Positions 11,534-23,323 of a stretch of DNA of 64,000 nt are shown piece by piece. Below the pieces are notes generated by a model, which saw only the letters and a list, made by a program, of their open reading frames with translations, searched no databases and had not been told where the DNA came from. A program made the translations under genes and the position numbers. The DNA comes from Turritopsis dohrnii (lineage: Eukaryota > Cnidaria > Hydrozoa > Anthoathecata > Oceaniidae). Every line of letters starts with the position of its first letter. Positions within the stretch are counted from its first letter, which is position 1. The stretch is from assembly GCA_027922465.2 (NCBI GenBank), contig BQMF02000167.1:372001-436000 (forward strand), read 5' to 3'.

Positions 11534-12062
11534 AAATTGAATTGAATTGAATATATTTTTACTGCCAAAAAGACGGGTGGGACACCCAAATAGTTAAAAA
11601 ACTAAAATACAAGGTGCAACCATAATAAAAAAATAAAGAAATATAACCCAAAAAGAAAAGGAAAAGAAAAAAAAAATTATAAATACATATCAAAATAAAA
11701 TACAATTCTGTCTTGCTAAAGAAATAGAAATTAAAAAAAAATAATAATAATTTTTTTTGTACATTTTATAAATAAGTCCTTTATACATTTATCCATCAGT
11801 GTACGAGTTGATATAAAATTGTGTTGCTAGGGATTTAAGTTTAGAAGGTTTGATGTCAGGGAAGTTGAGATTAGGAAAATTTTGTTGAAACTGGTTCCAT
11901 TGAAGGGAAGACGTGCAACAAAAAGAGTTCAAACCAAACGATGACGTATTAACACACTGTAGCTTGAGAAGACCCCTACTGCCTCTAGTTCCAAATGAAT
12001 GACTTATTTTGTCAAATCTAAGATTAGCAAGGCTATCAGTCGGTAGATTTTGGTTGAGAAAT
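11534..12062 (-). mobile_element. 5'-truncated LINE, 3' end only
   Basis: On the minus strand a frame from about 12060 to 11800 reads KFLNQNLPTDSLANLRF, then SLQWNQFQQNFPNLNFPDIKPSKLK, and stops. This matches the look of a LINE ORF2 C-terminus, with its Trp-Asn pair. About 250 bp of A-rich 3' UTR follows, ending in an AATTG repeat (minus-strand CAATT) at 11534-11551. Simple-repeat tails and 5' truncation are normal for target-primed insertions. It is probably from a different family than the 1-3 kb copy. Confidence 0.62.
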
Positions 12063-12952
12063 TTATGAACACTGATTTAAAAATGATACCAGGTCTACTA
12101 CTATTGACAATAATAATAGTGGCTAAAACGTATGTCTAAGACTCTAACATACTGATTTTTTTCTAAACTTTTTTATTTAAGCCTTACTGACACATGTTAT
12201 TGCTAATGAATGTTAGTGTCAAAAATTAAACAGTTGCCTTATCTAAACAATGCAAAAACTAGAAGAAACTAATGAGCTAATTCAAGCCAATTGAGATAAT
12301 AATATTAAATATCAACTTCAGAATAACTGAAAAATACTTTACCAGGTCAAAGAAATTCCCTGATTTTCCCTGATTTCAATGCAAAAACAGTGGTTTTTCC
12401 CTGATTTCCAGGTGCCTTAAAGAAATTCCCTGATTTTCCAGGATCTGGTCACCCTGAAAAGGTTTGAAAATTAAAGAAGCATTTTTATAGTATTGAAATT
12501 GTTAAAAGGGCATTGCATTGGTCAAAATTAAGTTGTACTCAATGTTAAAAGACTATATAAAGTTATGTCCTCCTTTATCTTTTAAAGTCTTGCAGTCATT
12601 AAACTTATTTAAAAAAAATTGTTACTTCAAGTTATGCAAAGCTACTCGATGCAAAGCTACATGTAAGTAATCTAAAACAACCATATTATCTTAAAAATCA
12701 AAAGTCACCAGACCTTGTACTCTGATAAGAAAATATGAACTAAAACATGAAAATATCGCAATTAAACTCCTTTAAAGCAAAAGCAGAGCAGTTGCTAAAG
12801 TGCTTTGGTAGTAAAAAGGAAACAAAAATATACTACTAACAAATTACAAAATGCTAGAAAAATCTGCTATGAAAGTTAAAATATCTATCTAAAGGTTAAT
12901 GTTTGCAGGTTAAATGTGCCACTCATATAAAAAGATTGTAAAAATTAAAGTC
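12063..12952. other. No gene; diverged repeat
   Basis: A CCCTGATTTTCC-rich piece ends near 12456 in GGTCACCCTG, which resembles one end of a hAT element without its partner. Sequence from about 12543 to 12800 recurs in diverged form at 13880-14070, in direct orientation. Confidence 0.4.
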
Positions 12953-13855
12953 CAGGCCTGGTCGTAAGAGGTGTGCGATCGCATGCGCACGCCTCTTCAC
13001 ACGCCAAGATTTATTTACGCATGTGGCAATCGCACGCCTGGCTTGCAATGACAAGTGTGAAAACAAATGTTTATTTAAAAGTCAACAAAGATCTGTCCCA
13101 AAATTTTGAAAGTTTTGCTACAGAAATTGTTCATGTGCTACGACTAAATTTTACAATAACGTAACAAAACTTTTCAGAAGTGAGGTCTCCAATCGCTTTG
13201 GAATACGGTAGTGGTTTTGAATTAAAAATCAGCGCTCACAAATTTTCTTCGTTTGGTAGTAGAAAACAAGTCCACTTAGCGAAATCCACTGAGGAATGAA
13301 GGAGCTTTGTGCGCATGATTTTATTATGTATATATTATATTATTTAATTGTATTATGTAGTTTTCTCTTTCTTTTTAACTTTCTTTTAAGTTACAAAAGT
13401 ATGCGCAAGGTTGCAGTTTCGAAAAAAATAACGAGTGGTGATGAGTTAATGGAATGGAAACGTCATTAATTTACTTCAAAAACCATTTGAACTTCAAACC
13501 AAAATGATGGAGAGTAATACAAATTTTTTATTTTCAGGTTTATTTTTCCTGTTTATTAACGTTTGAATAAATTTTATTTAGGGTCAAAGTAATCTTTATG
13601 GCTAAGTTTTTACGTACCAAATCTTTAGTGTTTTATTTTATTAAATTCATTCTCCATGGAAATTTCATTATTTTTACATATGGCACATTTCAAATTTGAC
13701 TTGATTATCATACAGAATGAAGATTGTTGATCTTAACTGGAAAAAATTGATCGCAACATCTGTCAAAAATTTACATGAGCGCACGCCATAACTGATATCG
13801 TCAATTGAGGCGTGCGATGACCCCACGCCTGCTAATTTTCTTACGACCAGGCCTG
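12953..13855. mobile_element. hAT MITE related to element B
   Basis: A perfect 17-bp terminal inverted repeat, CAGGCCTGGTCGTAAGA, lies at 12953-12969 with its complement at 13839-13855. The flanks AAGTC (12948-12952) and AAGTG (13856-13860) match at 4 of 5 positions, consistent with an aged 5-bp duplication. Several CACGCC subterminal motifs (near 12987, 13031, 13776, 13808 on the other strand, and 13823) are also present at the ends of hAT B. It has no coding frame, so transposase would have to come from elsewhere. Element B is the obvious candidate. Confidence 0.72.
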
Positions 13856-13860
13856 AAGTG

Positions 13861-14419
13861 TGTTTTTTAATACTCACTCATGTTGAAAGACTACAAAAAC
13901 TATGAAGCTATATCCCCCTTTTATCTTTCAGCCATTAAACTTATTTTAAAGGTGTTTCTAAAGCTACGCGAAACTCAACTAAGCATGTTAAGACCTTGCC
14001 CTCTGCATATACTACTGTAAGAAAATATCAAGAACTAGTGTAACTAGAACATAAAAAAACTTAATTCTGCTAATGTGGGAAAAAACAACAAAATGAAAAC
14101 AGTAAACAGTTTAAAACTAGATATACCAGGGTAAACCAGTATCTTAAAAGATGAATCAAATGTTACAGAAAGGAACTAATAGATCGAAGTTAGACATAGA
14201 TTGTTTTGTGTCATTTAACATAGTTTTTAATTTTTCAAATTACAGCAAAATAAAAATTTTGAATCATGAAAAAAAAAAATCCAGCTTTTCCAGCCTAAAA
14301 AAGCTGCAAGTGTACTGTTTTCCAGCTTTTCCAGCTATTACAGCCCCAGTGGATAGTGGATACTTTGACTAGATCAAAAAATCTCAAAAAATTTAAGAAC
14401 TCTAAGATCAGCATACAAT
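13861..14419. other. No gene; second half of a diverged direct repeat
   Basis: 13880-14070 resembles 12543-12800 (shared CTTTTATCTTT...CATTAAACTTATTT and AAGAAAATAT...AACTA blocks). A CCAGCTTTTCCAGC-rich piece near 14280-14345 may be the end of another element. Confidence 0.4.
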
Positions 14420-14940
14420 TTAAAGGCTAAGGTTCTGGGATGGGAGAATGTCATTAGTATTTAGTGACGTGTTTTGAAGTGTAAGAACTCTGTGAGTAAC
14501 AGAGTTATCACAGAGTCCCCAGACTTGGCAAGCATATCTTGCATGAGACATGAAAATGGCATGGTAGACATTGAGAAGGACGGTCAATTGAAACAAAATG
14601 CTGAAGTTTTGAGAGAGCGCCATTGGCTCTTCTGAGTTTTGAGGTTAGTGAGGAGACATGACTTTTCCAATTGAGATGTTCATCCAGCAAAATACCAAGA
14701 TACTTAACACTTTTACTTTGAGATAAAATGCTACCTGCAAGTTTAATGCAAGGAGTGCAGTCAAGATACTTCCTGGGAGATCTAAAAATCATGAACTCAG
14801 TTTTGCTAGCGTTAAGGGAGATTTTGTTGACATTCAACCATTCAACCAGAATCCTGAGATCAGCATTAACTCTTCCACAGAGAGATTTCACTGAATTTAC
14901 AAAGTTTAGTATGTAGATGAGTGTCATCTGCAAAGATCAG
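14420..14940 (-). pseudogene. LINE reverse transcriptase fragment (palm end and thumb)
   Basis: The minus strand reads DTHLHTKF near 14930, i.e. the end of a ...ADD catalytic box. It continues through LVEWLNVNKISLNASKTEFMIF, SVKYLGILLDEHLNW and, in a second frame, MSHARYACQVWG. These are conserved post-catalytic RT blocks of CR1/Jockey-group LINEs. A frameshift near 14600 separates the last part. No endonuclease or 3' end is attached, so this is an isolated relic. Confidence 0.75.
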
Positions 14941-15327
14941 TTTCATACAATGTTAGGTTTGTGATTTAGTAGAAGACTAACATCTGTTGAAGAAAATTAC
15001 AATTTTATTATCGTGATGTCCCTCAGAAAATCAAGGAAACAGATAATTTCCTGCAGGTCATTGATCATTATGATTTTCCAAGAACAGCAAAGTGCCAAGA
15101 GGAGTATTCAAGAGTCTAGCCTGGACAGTTTTGGTTCATATGTCAAGTATAGAGGCTGAATGTAAAGGAAATTATAATATGTCTGAAAGAAATTAAGTTC
15201 TTCACCACTAATTTTGTTTTTCTTTTCCTTATTCCTTTATCGATATTACCGTGTTTACAAAAACACGAAAAAAACCCGAATGTTTTATATCGGTAATAAA
15301 TTACATGTTCGTGAAAAGTCGTTGTAT
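14941..15327. other. No gene recognised
   Basis: Non-coding stretch between the LINE relic and hAT B. Confidence 0.5.
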
Positions 15328-15332
15328 CTCAT

Positions 15333-18300
15333 CAGTCTTGTCATTTTTGCGCACGCCCCCGCACATGCCTGAAGGTGTTATTTTCGGTTTGGGCGTGTTG
15401 CTTATCGCACGCCTCGATACAAAGATTGACACGTGCAAAAAATTTTTTTTTCCTTCTTCGTAATAAAATATTTCTGTTCGTTTTTTTCTTCGTTATTTTA
15501 ATAAAAAAAACAAAACAGGTAAAGATCATAAAGATCATATGATTGACGTCAGTATTCTTCCTTTTAATAATGAGATTCAATGGAATTGATTCTATTGCAA
15601 CCATTGCAATGTAAAAGCTTCCATTGAGTATTCTTTTATTCGATCGAAAAAAATTAATTTAAATTCGTAAATTCGTTACGTGACAACTGCTGTATTTTAA
15701 TTTAAGTATATATTGTATCTATCATCGTTATATTCTGATGGCTTCAGTTTCAAGAAAAGGACATGCCATTAAAGTTAACACTTTTAATCAATGGAATGTT
15801 TCTAAATTTATCGGCAATAAAGTAGAAGGAGAGTTTGTAAATTTTATCTGGTGCAAAATTTGCGCGGGAAATAAAGAGGCTTTGATGGCCCATCCTAATC
15901 TACGCGGAAATGTAAAATCTGGATCTATCAATGCCTTCATCGATGGGACAAACGTAGTCACTAAACATCAAGTAAGCATTGTTTTTTGTTATATTTTGGT
16001 ATAGGGTATATGAATTTTAAGTTTGTTTGTTTTAAGTTTGTTTTTCTTTTATTGTCTTCTTAGATCACTAGACACCTTGAAGGAAAGCTACACAACATAG
16101 CGTTAGAGTTAGAAAAAGGCAAAGGAAATCCATTAACATCAAGTCAGCCTGCCAAAGTTCAACAACGCGTGAATGTTTTAAATGAAACAACTTCGACAGA
16201 AGCATATCGAAAACTTTTAAAAACCGCTTATGAGCTAGCTTTAAACCCACAACTACCACTGAAAACCTTTGAACTCCTTGTCAAATGTCAGAGAGATAAT
16301 GGCGTTAAACTTATTGAAGGTAAAGTATTCTTGTTGTAACCTGAAGACTATTACACTTAACGTTTAGTTTCAATTGTTACAACTTACATTACATAAACAC
16401 TATTTGTCATTTTTCCTTTATTTCTGTAGCTAAACACGACCACCGAGCTGCCAAGGAGTATATCAGCTGCATTGCAGAAGCCATCACCGAGAAGTGCGCC
16501 GCAGTAATAGCTAGCAAAAATTTTATGGCATTGTTAAGTGACGGATCCCAGGCGAAAAAAACTGGCGATGATAAAGAAATGGTGCTCATTCGCACAGAAC
16601 GAAATGGTAGTTTTTACTGGAAAATTTGTTTTTGAAGGAAATTTCTGGAAAGAACTGTACACCAGCTTTTTCTGATATTACAGTGAAAATACGGAAAAAT
16701 TTGATCATAACATTGAATTTATTAGTTTTGTTTATTTGATTTATTACGATTTATTACGAATTTATTACGTTCTGTATTTTTTACTAGGTCTACCAGTTTA
16801 CTTCGTAGCATCGCTACTTGAAATGGCTGAGTGGGGTGGAACTGGAAGCGAAGCTCTCAAAAATGCAATCGACAACATTTTCAGTGAAAAAGGGAGAATT
16901 CCATTAGATGGTTATCGTGAAAAATTAGTTTCTATAACAGCAGATGGAGCTAGCGTAAATACTGGCGCTCAATCTGGATTATTCACAAGAATGCAAAATG
17001 ATGCTGATAGGCCTTGGTTGGTGAAAATCCACTGTGTTAACCACCGCATAGAGTTAGCAGTCAAGGCTGCATTCGACGATTCTCCGTTTAGCGTAGTAGA
17101 TTCGTTCTACATATCCAATTATAATTTATTAAAAAACTCAGGCGCCATCAAGAGCGCCGTAAAACATGCGTGTGAGACGTTTAATATTTCTCACTACACT
17201 TTAACGAAAATGACGGGCACCAGGTTTGTGAGCCACAGAAGAAGAGCCTTAACAAGACTCCTCAACATTTGGCCAGCGTTAATATCGGCTTACGAAACAA
17301 CTCTTATGACCAGAACATTAAAGGCTGAAACTGTAGGAAAAATAAGAGGGTTTTTGAAAAACTTGCAGTCTTACGAGTTTTTATGCAAAGTGTGTTGCTA
17401 TCTTGATATTTTGGAAAAAGTAACCCCTGCTTCCTTAGTATTCGAAGGTGATGATGTATTACCTGGGGATATCAGAAAATCTGTCAAGAGAACAACTCTG
17501 GAGCTTGAAGATGTTGTTGAAACCTCAGGTACACCTGATGAATTATTGGACAGTCACTTAAGCCGATTTATCATTACTGAACAGGAGGATGGTACAAAGA
17601 ATGTGTCAGGTAGTTTTGTAAAGGCTGGCCATATGCTCAAGAAACCTGCTAACAGAGAAAACGTTAACATGAAGATAACAGAGAAAATGACCTCAACTTC
17701 AAGGGAGACAGCCAATCGAGTGTCTTCTATGAAAAGTAACCTAGCAACTAAGCTTTCTGTTTTGTTTAACAATCGTTTTGATGATTTTAATAATGGCATA
17801 TTTGCACTCTTGGATTGGTTTGACCCAAGTAATTGGGAAGATAGCCGCCAATACGGCGAAATCGACCTGTTTAAGGTAGTTGATATATTCCAAATTCCAC
17901 TGGAAGAGGCTGGATTCAATAAATTTAAACTTCAGTCAGAATGGAGAACAATGAGATTATGGGCAAAAGCTAATTATGCCTTTTCAAACGTGTCAGCCAT
18001 AAAAGTTTGGCGTGACCTAATAACTAAAGAACGTAAAAATTTTCCAAATCTATGTTTAGTCGCCGAGCTGATCTTGTGTATTGGTGGGTCAAATTCCTCT
18101 GTAGAGCGAGCCTTTAGCACACTCACTACAATTCTTACGAATAGAAGACTTAAATTACAACATAAAACTATCGAAGATATGATGATAATAAAGTTAAACC
18201 ATAAAATTTGGACGAGCCAAGAAAAAGAAGAAATAATTGAAAATGCCTTAAAAATATTCCTTAGAAAACGAAGAAAGAGAGTAGTAGACGGCGAGATGAA

Positions 18301-19101
18301 GGCTGATCGACGAAAATTATTCAACGACGAAATTGTAGATTTAAGTGATGATGAAACTGACAGCGATAATAGCATAGACAGTAGTGATGACGAATTTTAA
18401 AAAAGTTATATACTTTATTTATCTAAGTGTTATGTAATTTTCTTCTCGTTCCATTTTATTCAGTTCCATAATATTCAGTTAGTAATGACCATAACCGATA
18501 ATATCAAAATAAATTTTTGCTTTCAAAAAATGTTTTAATGACTTTTTTCTACCTCCATGGATGTTATTCGTATCAAATCAGTAATGCATTCAATAAATCA
18601 TTTGCTTCAGACTAGCAGACAAACAAGTTAAACTGAGAGAGCCGAACTTAATTGTATTGACGCTCAGTCTCGTGTTTGGGGTTCACAAGTTAAAACGTCC
18701 CCCACCTGTCTGCTTCAAAACTTTGCATGCACGTAAATCAAGATTCCGTCCATTTAACTCCTTTCCTTTTTTATTGAAAATTTGATATCAGAAATCAGAG
18801 GTTTAAGAAAGAAGCTGTGCTTCCATATCATTCCAGTTTGAAGGCTTGGGAACAGGGAGGGTGAATTTTTTAATTACAGCGACGTAAGTTAATAACTAAT
18901 AATATAACAACGAACAAAATCATATACGTATATTAGTCTTTCTTATGCAATTAACGAAAATTCCCTCCAATATCTTTTTTGCATAATGATTTTTACTAAG
19001 AAAATCAAGAATTTATGCACTAAAAATACGACAGCAAATCGCACGCCTGACCTCGATAATTACACTTCGCACGCCTTGTTGTTTTTTCATTGACAAGACT
19101 G
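15333..19101 (+). mobile_element. hAT DNA transposon B, complete, 5-bp target duplication
   Basis: The terminal inverted repeat CAGTCTTGTCA lies at 15333-15343 with its complement at 19091-19101. It is flanked by the exact 5-bp direct repeat CTCAT at 15328-15332 and 19102-19106. Subterminal CGCACGCC motifs occur at both ends (near 15350, 15405, 19039 and 19070). The 3.77-kb element encloses a four-exon transposase gene with no stop or frame break, so it may be recent or still active. The ends, the duplication, the subterminal motifs and the gene agree with each other, which makes the limits firm. Confidence 0.87.
15738..18400 (+). CDS. hAT transposase of element B, intact, 759 codons
   Basis: Exons 15738-15971, 16064-16319, 16430-16606 and 16788-18400 join through GT-AG introns in phases 0, 1 and 1 to give 2280 nt. 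Exon 1 has a BED-like zinc-finger start (FNQWNVSKF, WCKIC); exon 2 supplies the end of the finger (ITRHLEGK). ALLSDGSQ near residue 201 and TADGASVNTG near 275 hold the two expected catalytic Asp. CVNHRIELAVK follows. SSVERAFSTLTTILTNRRL near residue 660 is the hAT dimerisation motif with the catalytic Glu. The protein ends in an acidic serine-rich tail (SDDETDSDNSIDSSDDEF). It resembles the ZNF862-like branch of hATs, from memory of the family. The start was chosen as the first ATG of the zinc-finger exon. Confidence 0.88.
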
Positions 19102-19196
19102 CTCATGGGAGATTTAAAGACTTACCGAAGAAATTTTAATAAACGCGCTCTTTCCTCATGATGACAGGTCTCAAAAGAATTGCCAATTATGCGTAA

Positions 19197-19431
19197 AGCA
19201 GGATTTCCACTTACAAAATATAAGCGAATTGTGAAAAAAATTGGCTCGAAAAACGTCATTGTTTATTGTGCAAACACTTTTCTCAAGAAATATATTTCTT
19301 TCGTGTACGAAAAGATGTAGTTGAACTTTGTTGAACTTTGATGATTTGTTTCGCGCGACTCAATGCCATATTGTTCTGAACAAATTTCTTTGAAATTTTC
19401 CTCGTGAAGTTTTGTAAGTGGAAATTAGCCC
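19197..19431. mobile_element. Short MITE, TAA-flanked (Harbinger-like)
   Basis: ATTTCCACTTACAAAA near the left end has its complement TTTTGTAAGTGGAAAT near the right end. TAA trinucleotides sit just outside both ends (19194-19196, 19432-19434), as for PIF/Harbinger targets. 235 bp, no coding frame. The outermost 5-6 bases of the two arms differ. Confidence 0.5.
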
Positions 19432-19434
19432 TAA

Positions 19435-21381
19435 GATAAAGGAGATGTTTAATGTGCAATGCACTGATAAATGATTCGTTCTACCATACCAAATTACAGA
19501 TAATGAACTATCATAAGATCGAGAAAAAATGTCAGCAGTTTTCTTGAGAGATAATCTCCACAAGAAAACCTGCCATTTGTTGATAATAAATAGCTGCTTG
19601 TTCCCAGACCATTTCTCAATTGTTTTATTTCTACTGACATCAGCATCGTTCAACCCTCAAGTCTATATATAGCAGTTCATTATCTTTATTAACTCACATT
19701 TTTATTACTGTAACACACTGCTGTTGAAAAAAAAGTTGCTGAACTTTCGTTAATTTCTGTTCATTTTTCACAAAAATATACAACTTTAAAGATGCTAAAA
19801 AGGGTTTTCAATTGATGTAAACATGATTTTTAAATTCGGTATACACATCGAAAAAAGCAGCTTCATAATTTCTATTCCAACATTTTCTGTTTGCGATTGT
19901 GTATGAACAGAACTTTTGCTATCAATAAAATTCTCTTCTAACAATTGTTAATTTCGTTTGTGATTCAATAAAATTAACGTTAATTTCGTTTCGTATCAAC
20001 GAGGGTCACACATGTGTGACCGTCGTAAATATCTTTTGTTCTACGAATATTCGCTGGTCTTTTACGGTAGAGCATTTATCGCGGATGAGAAAGGGTGGTC
20101 TGTTAATATTATAATAATAGCGCTTTAAAAACACTGCAAAATGTAATTATAAGTAATTTGGCGCGTCTCATAAGCTGATCGAAGTCATCCCATAATCGAT
20201 TTTGTCGTTTTCTTGGAAAGATCAGGTTATTTCTCTGGAATTACAAGTTTAGTTAATGTGAAATTTTGCACTGAAATAGAAGAAATATGTAATGTAATGA
20301 TTCCAAAGTTTCAGAAGTAATGGTTTAGTGTATCGGAAGTTATTTTTAAAATAGTGGCAAAATTGATCGAAGTCACCCCGCTTTACGGTATGCTTTCTAC
20401 ATGAAGCAATTGGTCACTTTGGTGAAGAGAAAAAAAGGAAGCAAAAAGTCTTGCTTCTTTACAAACATAAATATAGTATTTACCCGCTATCTGTTGCAAG
20501 TTGTTTGATTCTGATTATTTATTTGCATAAGGATTTTTACAAACTTAAACCTGTCAATGTTAGGTATGGACGTCAGCCTTTTTTACACCGTTTAGCACAA
20601 TTTTAAAAGCAATTTCAAAAGCTTAAAAGATTCTGAAATTCTTTTTGCACTGAGAAACACATACAACACCATATCAACGTTGTTTTGAATTGAGCCTTCA
20701 CAGAAATTAGGAAATATACCGTTGAAGGATGATTGCAATTGGGATCGATTTCTTCTTCACGATTGGCCGCCATTTTCATTTCCAAGAAATTCGAATGTAA
20801 ATAACGCTATAGACTCATACGAAGGAGACTCATTGTTGCGTACACTCTCACCCATACACGAGTACATATTGAGTAGAAAAATGAATTTATTGTGTTATAC
20901 TGTTCTGGTCTGTTTCGATTACTAATGAATAGATAACTATCAACAAGTGATCATCAGCTTGGGTATGTCAAAATTGATGATATTTTCTGATCCAAATGCA
21001 TTTTATCTTCAGTTCAATTTGGGAGATGGATATGAGACTGGCTGTTTGTTTTTTTTATTCTTTTTCTGCCTGAAATGTTCTTATGTACTAGTGCTGTAAG
21101 ATCACAGGTTTCAAATTTCAATCTCTTTTTTTTAATCTACCTGTTAGGAACCACTTTTGTCAGCTATTTTTATATATTCTTGTTTACATCATGGCCAACA
21201 ACATTTTGTTGTAATCCGAGCAAATATATATTCTACAACCAACAAGGTGTAGAGCTGTTATAAACAACTTATATTATATACTAATATTACTAGCCAATTC
21301 TCTGTTTGTTTGTTTGTTTGTTTGTTTGTCTGCCTCCCAAAATTTGAGACATGATTTGTGAGAGAAATTATTTCTCTTCTT
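19435..21381. other. No gene recognised; TTTG microsatellite
   Basis: Non-coding. A GTTT/TTTG microsatellite of about six units lies at 21304-21330. TGATCGAAGTCA occurs twice in direct orientation (near 20176 and 20364). Confidence 0.5.
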
Positions 21382-21514
21382 ATAAAAAAGACTTGAAGCA
21401 ACATTTTTAAAAATTTTCTCTTTAAAAATTTTTTAAATCGTTTTGTGAGTGCGTCTGTGCCACATCATCAGTTTTTTAACTGGTTTTAAAAATGTGGCTT
21501 CAAGTCTTTTTTAT
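21382..21514. mobile_element. 133-bp foldback element
   Basis: A 31-bp arm at 21382-21412 (ATAAAAAAGACTTGAAGC...) pairs with 21484-21514 at 30 of 31 positions. The inner part is AT-rich. It is too small to code. No clear target duplication is visible. Confidence 0.6.
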
Positions 21515-21645
21515 GATAAAATTCCTTGCCCAACTGAATCTATTTAATTTCTCTTCATTTGTGGACAACGTCAGTGTAAAGCCATTGTGGATGCAAATCG
21601 AACCCAAACTTTTTGAGGATATCCCGGGGACCAAAATGGATAACT

Positions 21646-21647
<2 letters not shown>

Positions 21648-21679
<32 letters not shown>
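21648..21679. repeat. Homopolymer run of 32 G
   Basis: Uninterrupted G run after AACTGA. The polyproline frames across it are artefacts. Confidence 0.95.
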
Positions 21680-21680
<1 letters not shown>

Positions 21681-22306
21681 CTGGGTCTGTGACATCTTCA
21701 AAATCTTCGATTGACAATATATGTCTGTAACGGTTGGTCGTAGCAAAAGATCCCATTCATATTTTTGATCAGTGTTACAAGATACGTGCAACATGGGTAC
21801 ACTTTCCGTTTCTAATTCGTTACTTTAATTTTTTGTGAGCTCTTTGGGGGTGACAACATGGGCTGAACATGGGCAGCGAGCAATACCACCTATGTAGCTA
21901 GTGTATAGTGATAAGTACAACATGGGTACACAAGCATGGGTTATCATATTAAGTTTGAACAAGTTGGTTTGTGGACTTTATGTTATTATATTCATTGCCA
22001 ACCTTCCTAATCTTTCCTAGTTCAATCTTTTTAACTCTAAAAGGCCAACCATATTCTTACTGCCTGTGACTATCTGTAAATTCTGATTTTGGATGTGTGT
22101 AATTTTGTAACCAGAATTGACTTTTATATCATATACAGCCTTTCTAATTCAGATTCGTTTACCTCTGCAAAAAATTGTCGACCCAAAACACGTAAAATCC
22201 ATTATACGTCGGCAAAAGTAGAATTTAAATTGGCAATTTGAAATCCTTCCAATTCACAAAAAGTAGCAAAACTGTGCTGACCTGGGAGAGTGAATGGTTT
22301 TTTTTA

Positions 22307-22899
22307 GATTACACGCTTTTTTTTTATAAGAACAATTTTATAAGAACACGAACCTCAGATTTGGCCAAAACATAAGAACAAAATAAGAACAACCTGAGGC
22401 TCAAATCAATGTTTCAAAAATTAAGAACAGCCTAAGCCTGAATTTTCTTATAAAATAAGAACAATGATTCTCTTTCAATTTTAACTCTTTCAATGATAAA
22501 CAGGTTAAAATTATATGTAATTGTTTTCCCTTGTGATCACGTCTTTTCTCACCTACAATACACGATGCGCAAAATTATAACGGCGCGACTAACGGCAAAA
22601 ACTTGCTTACACATTCGTTTAGTGGCTACCATTTTTAATATAAATTTATTTCACTACCACGCTGCATTACAAATTAATGTGACTCAGCAAGAACAACACT
22701 TGTTTTTTTCTAAAAACATTTATTTTTCTTTTACTGGAAGTTCCATAAATAAGAACAAAATGAAGCTGAAATCTGAAACTTTGTTCTTAAAGTTAAGAAC
22801 AAAATAAGAACAATTCGGCCTCAAAAAGGCTCAAAAAATAAGAACAGCCAGCCTCAGGTCAGATTTTACTGGTTCTTATTAAAAAAAAAGCGTGTAATC
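22307..22899. mobile_element. Inverted-repeat element packed with AAGAAC motifs
   Basis: The ends are GATTACACGC plus a T run at 22307 and an A run plus GCGTGTAATC ending at 22899, followed inward by ATAAGAAC and its complement. AAGAAC occurs about ten times on the plus strand (e.g. 22328, 22342, 22374, 22385, 22423, 22456, 22751, 22795, 22806, 22840) and twice inverted. 593 bp with no credible coding frame. The superfamily is not clear. Confidence 0.6.
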
Positions 22900-23323
22900 A
22901 ATAGTCCACTAAATCTAACTTATTCTGATTTGAAAATCATGTCTGAATATACTATAAGTAAATTTCCATTGAAAATCTATCAAAGAAATAATCTCAAAGT
23001 TTTTTCCTTTCTTTCCTGCATCAATTTTTCCCGATTCCATTTCTAAATGTACAGTAAGATCGTCTGTCTATAGAGGAGACACAAGTTGCGGTAATCTCGG
23101 AATTGGTTGAGACAAGCGAACATCAAGATAAGGCCTAAGAAATTAATTACAGTTTTCAGTTTGGTTCAAAATTATTTAGTTTTTTAACTTTACAATTTCG
23201 CCAAATACGTAGGCATTTACTTCGGCATTTGCAGAATGCCAAGTGAATTAGAAAGGTTGTATTATGCAATTTTTTTTCAGTGACCACTTTCTTCTATCAT
23301 CATTATTCTTCAATTTTTAGTTG
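22900..23323. other. Upstream region of SPTY2D1
   Basis: The start codon is preceded at once by a splice acceptor (CTTCAATTTTTAG at 23320). At least one non-coding first exon and the promoter must therefore lie upstream. I cannot place them. Confidence 0.45.

Noticed and set aside
12330..12456. Complete hAT element with CCCTGATTTTCC repeats
   Set aside because: Only one end (GGTCACCCTG) is visible; no partner found.
17974..18375. 133-codon minus-strand frame
   Set aside because: Shadow of the hAT B transposase.
21555..21794. Polyproline frames on the minus strand
   Set aside because: Artefact of the 32-G run.
22493..22807. 104-codon frame
   Set aside because: Lies inside the AAGAAC inverted-repeat element; low-complexity, no motif.
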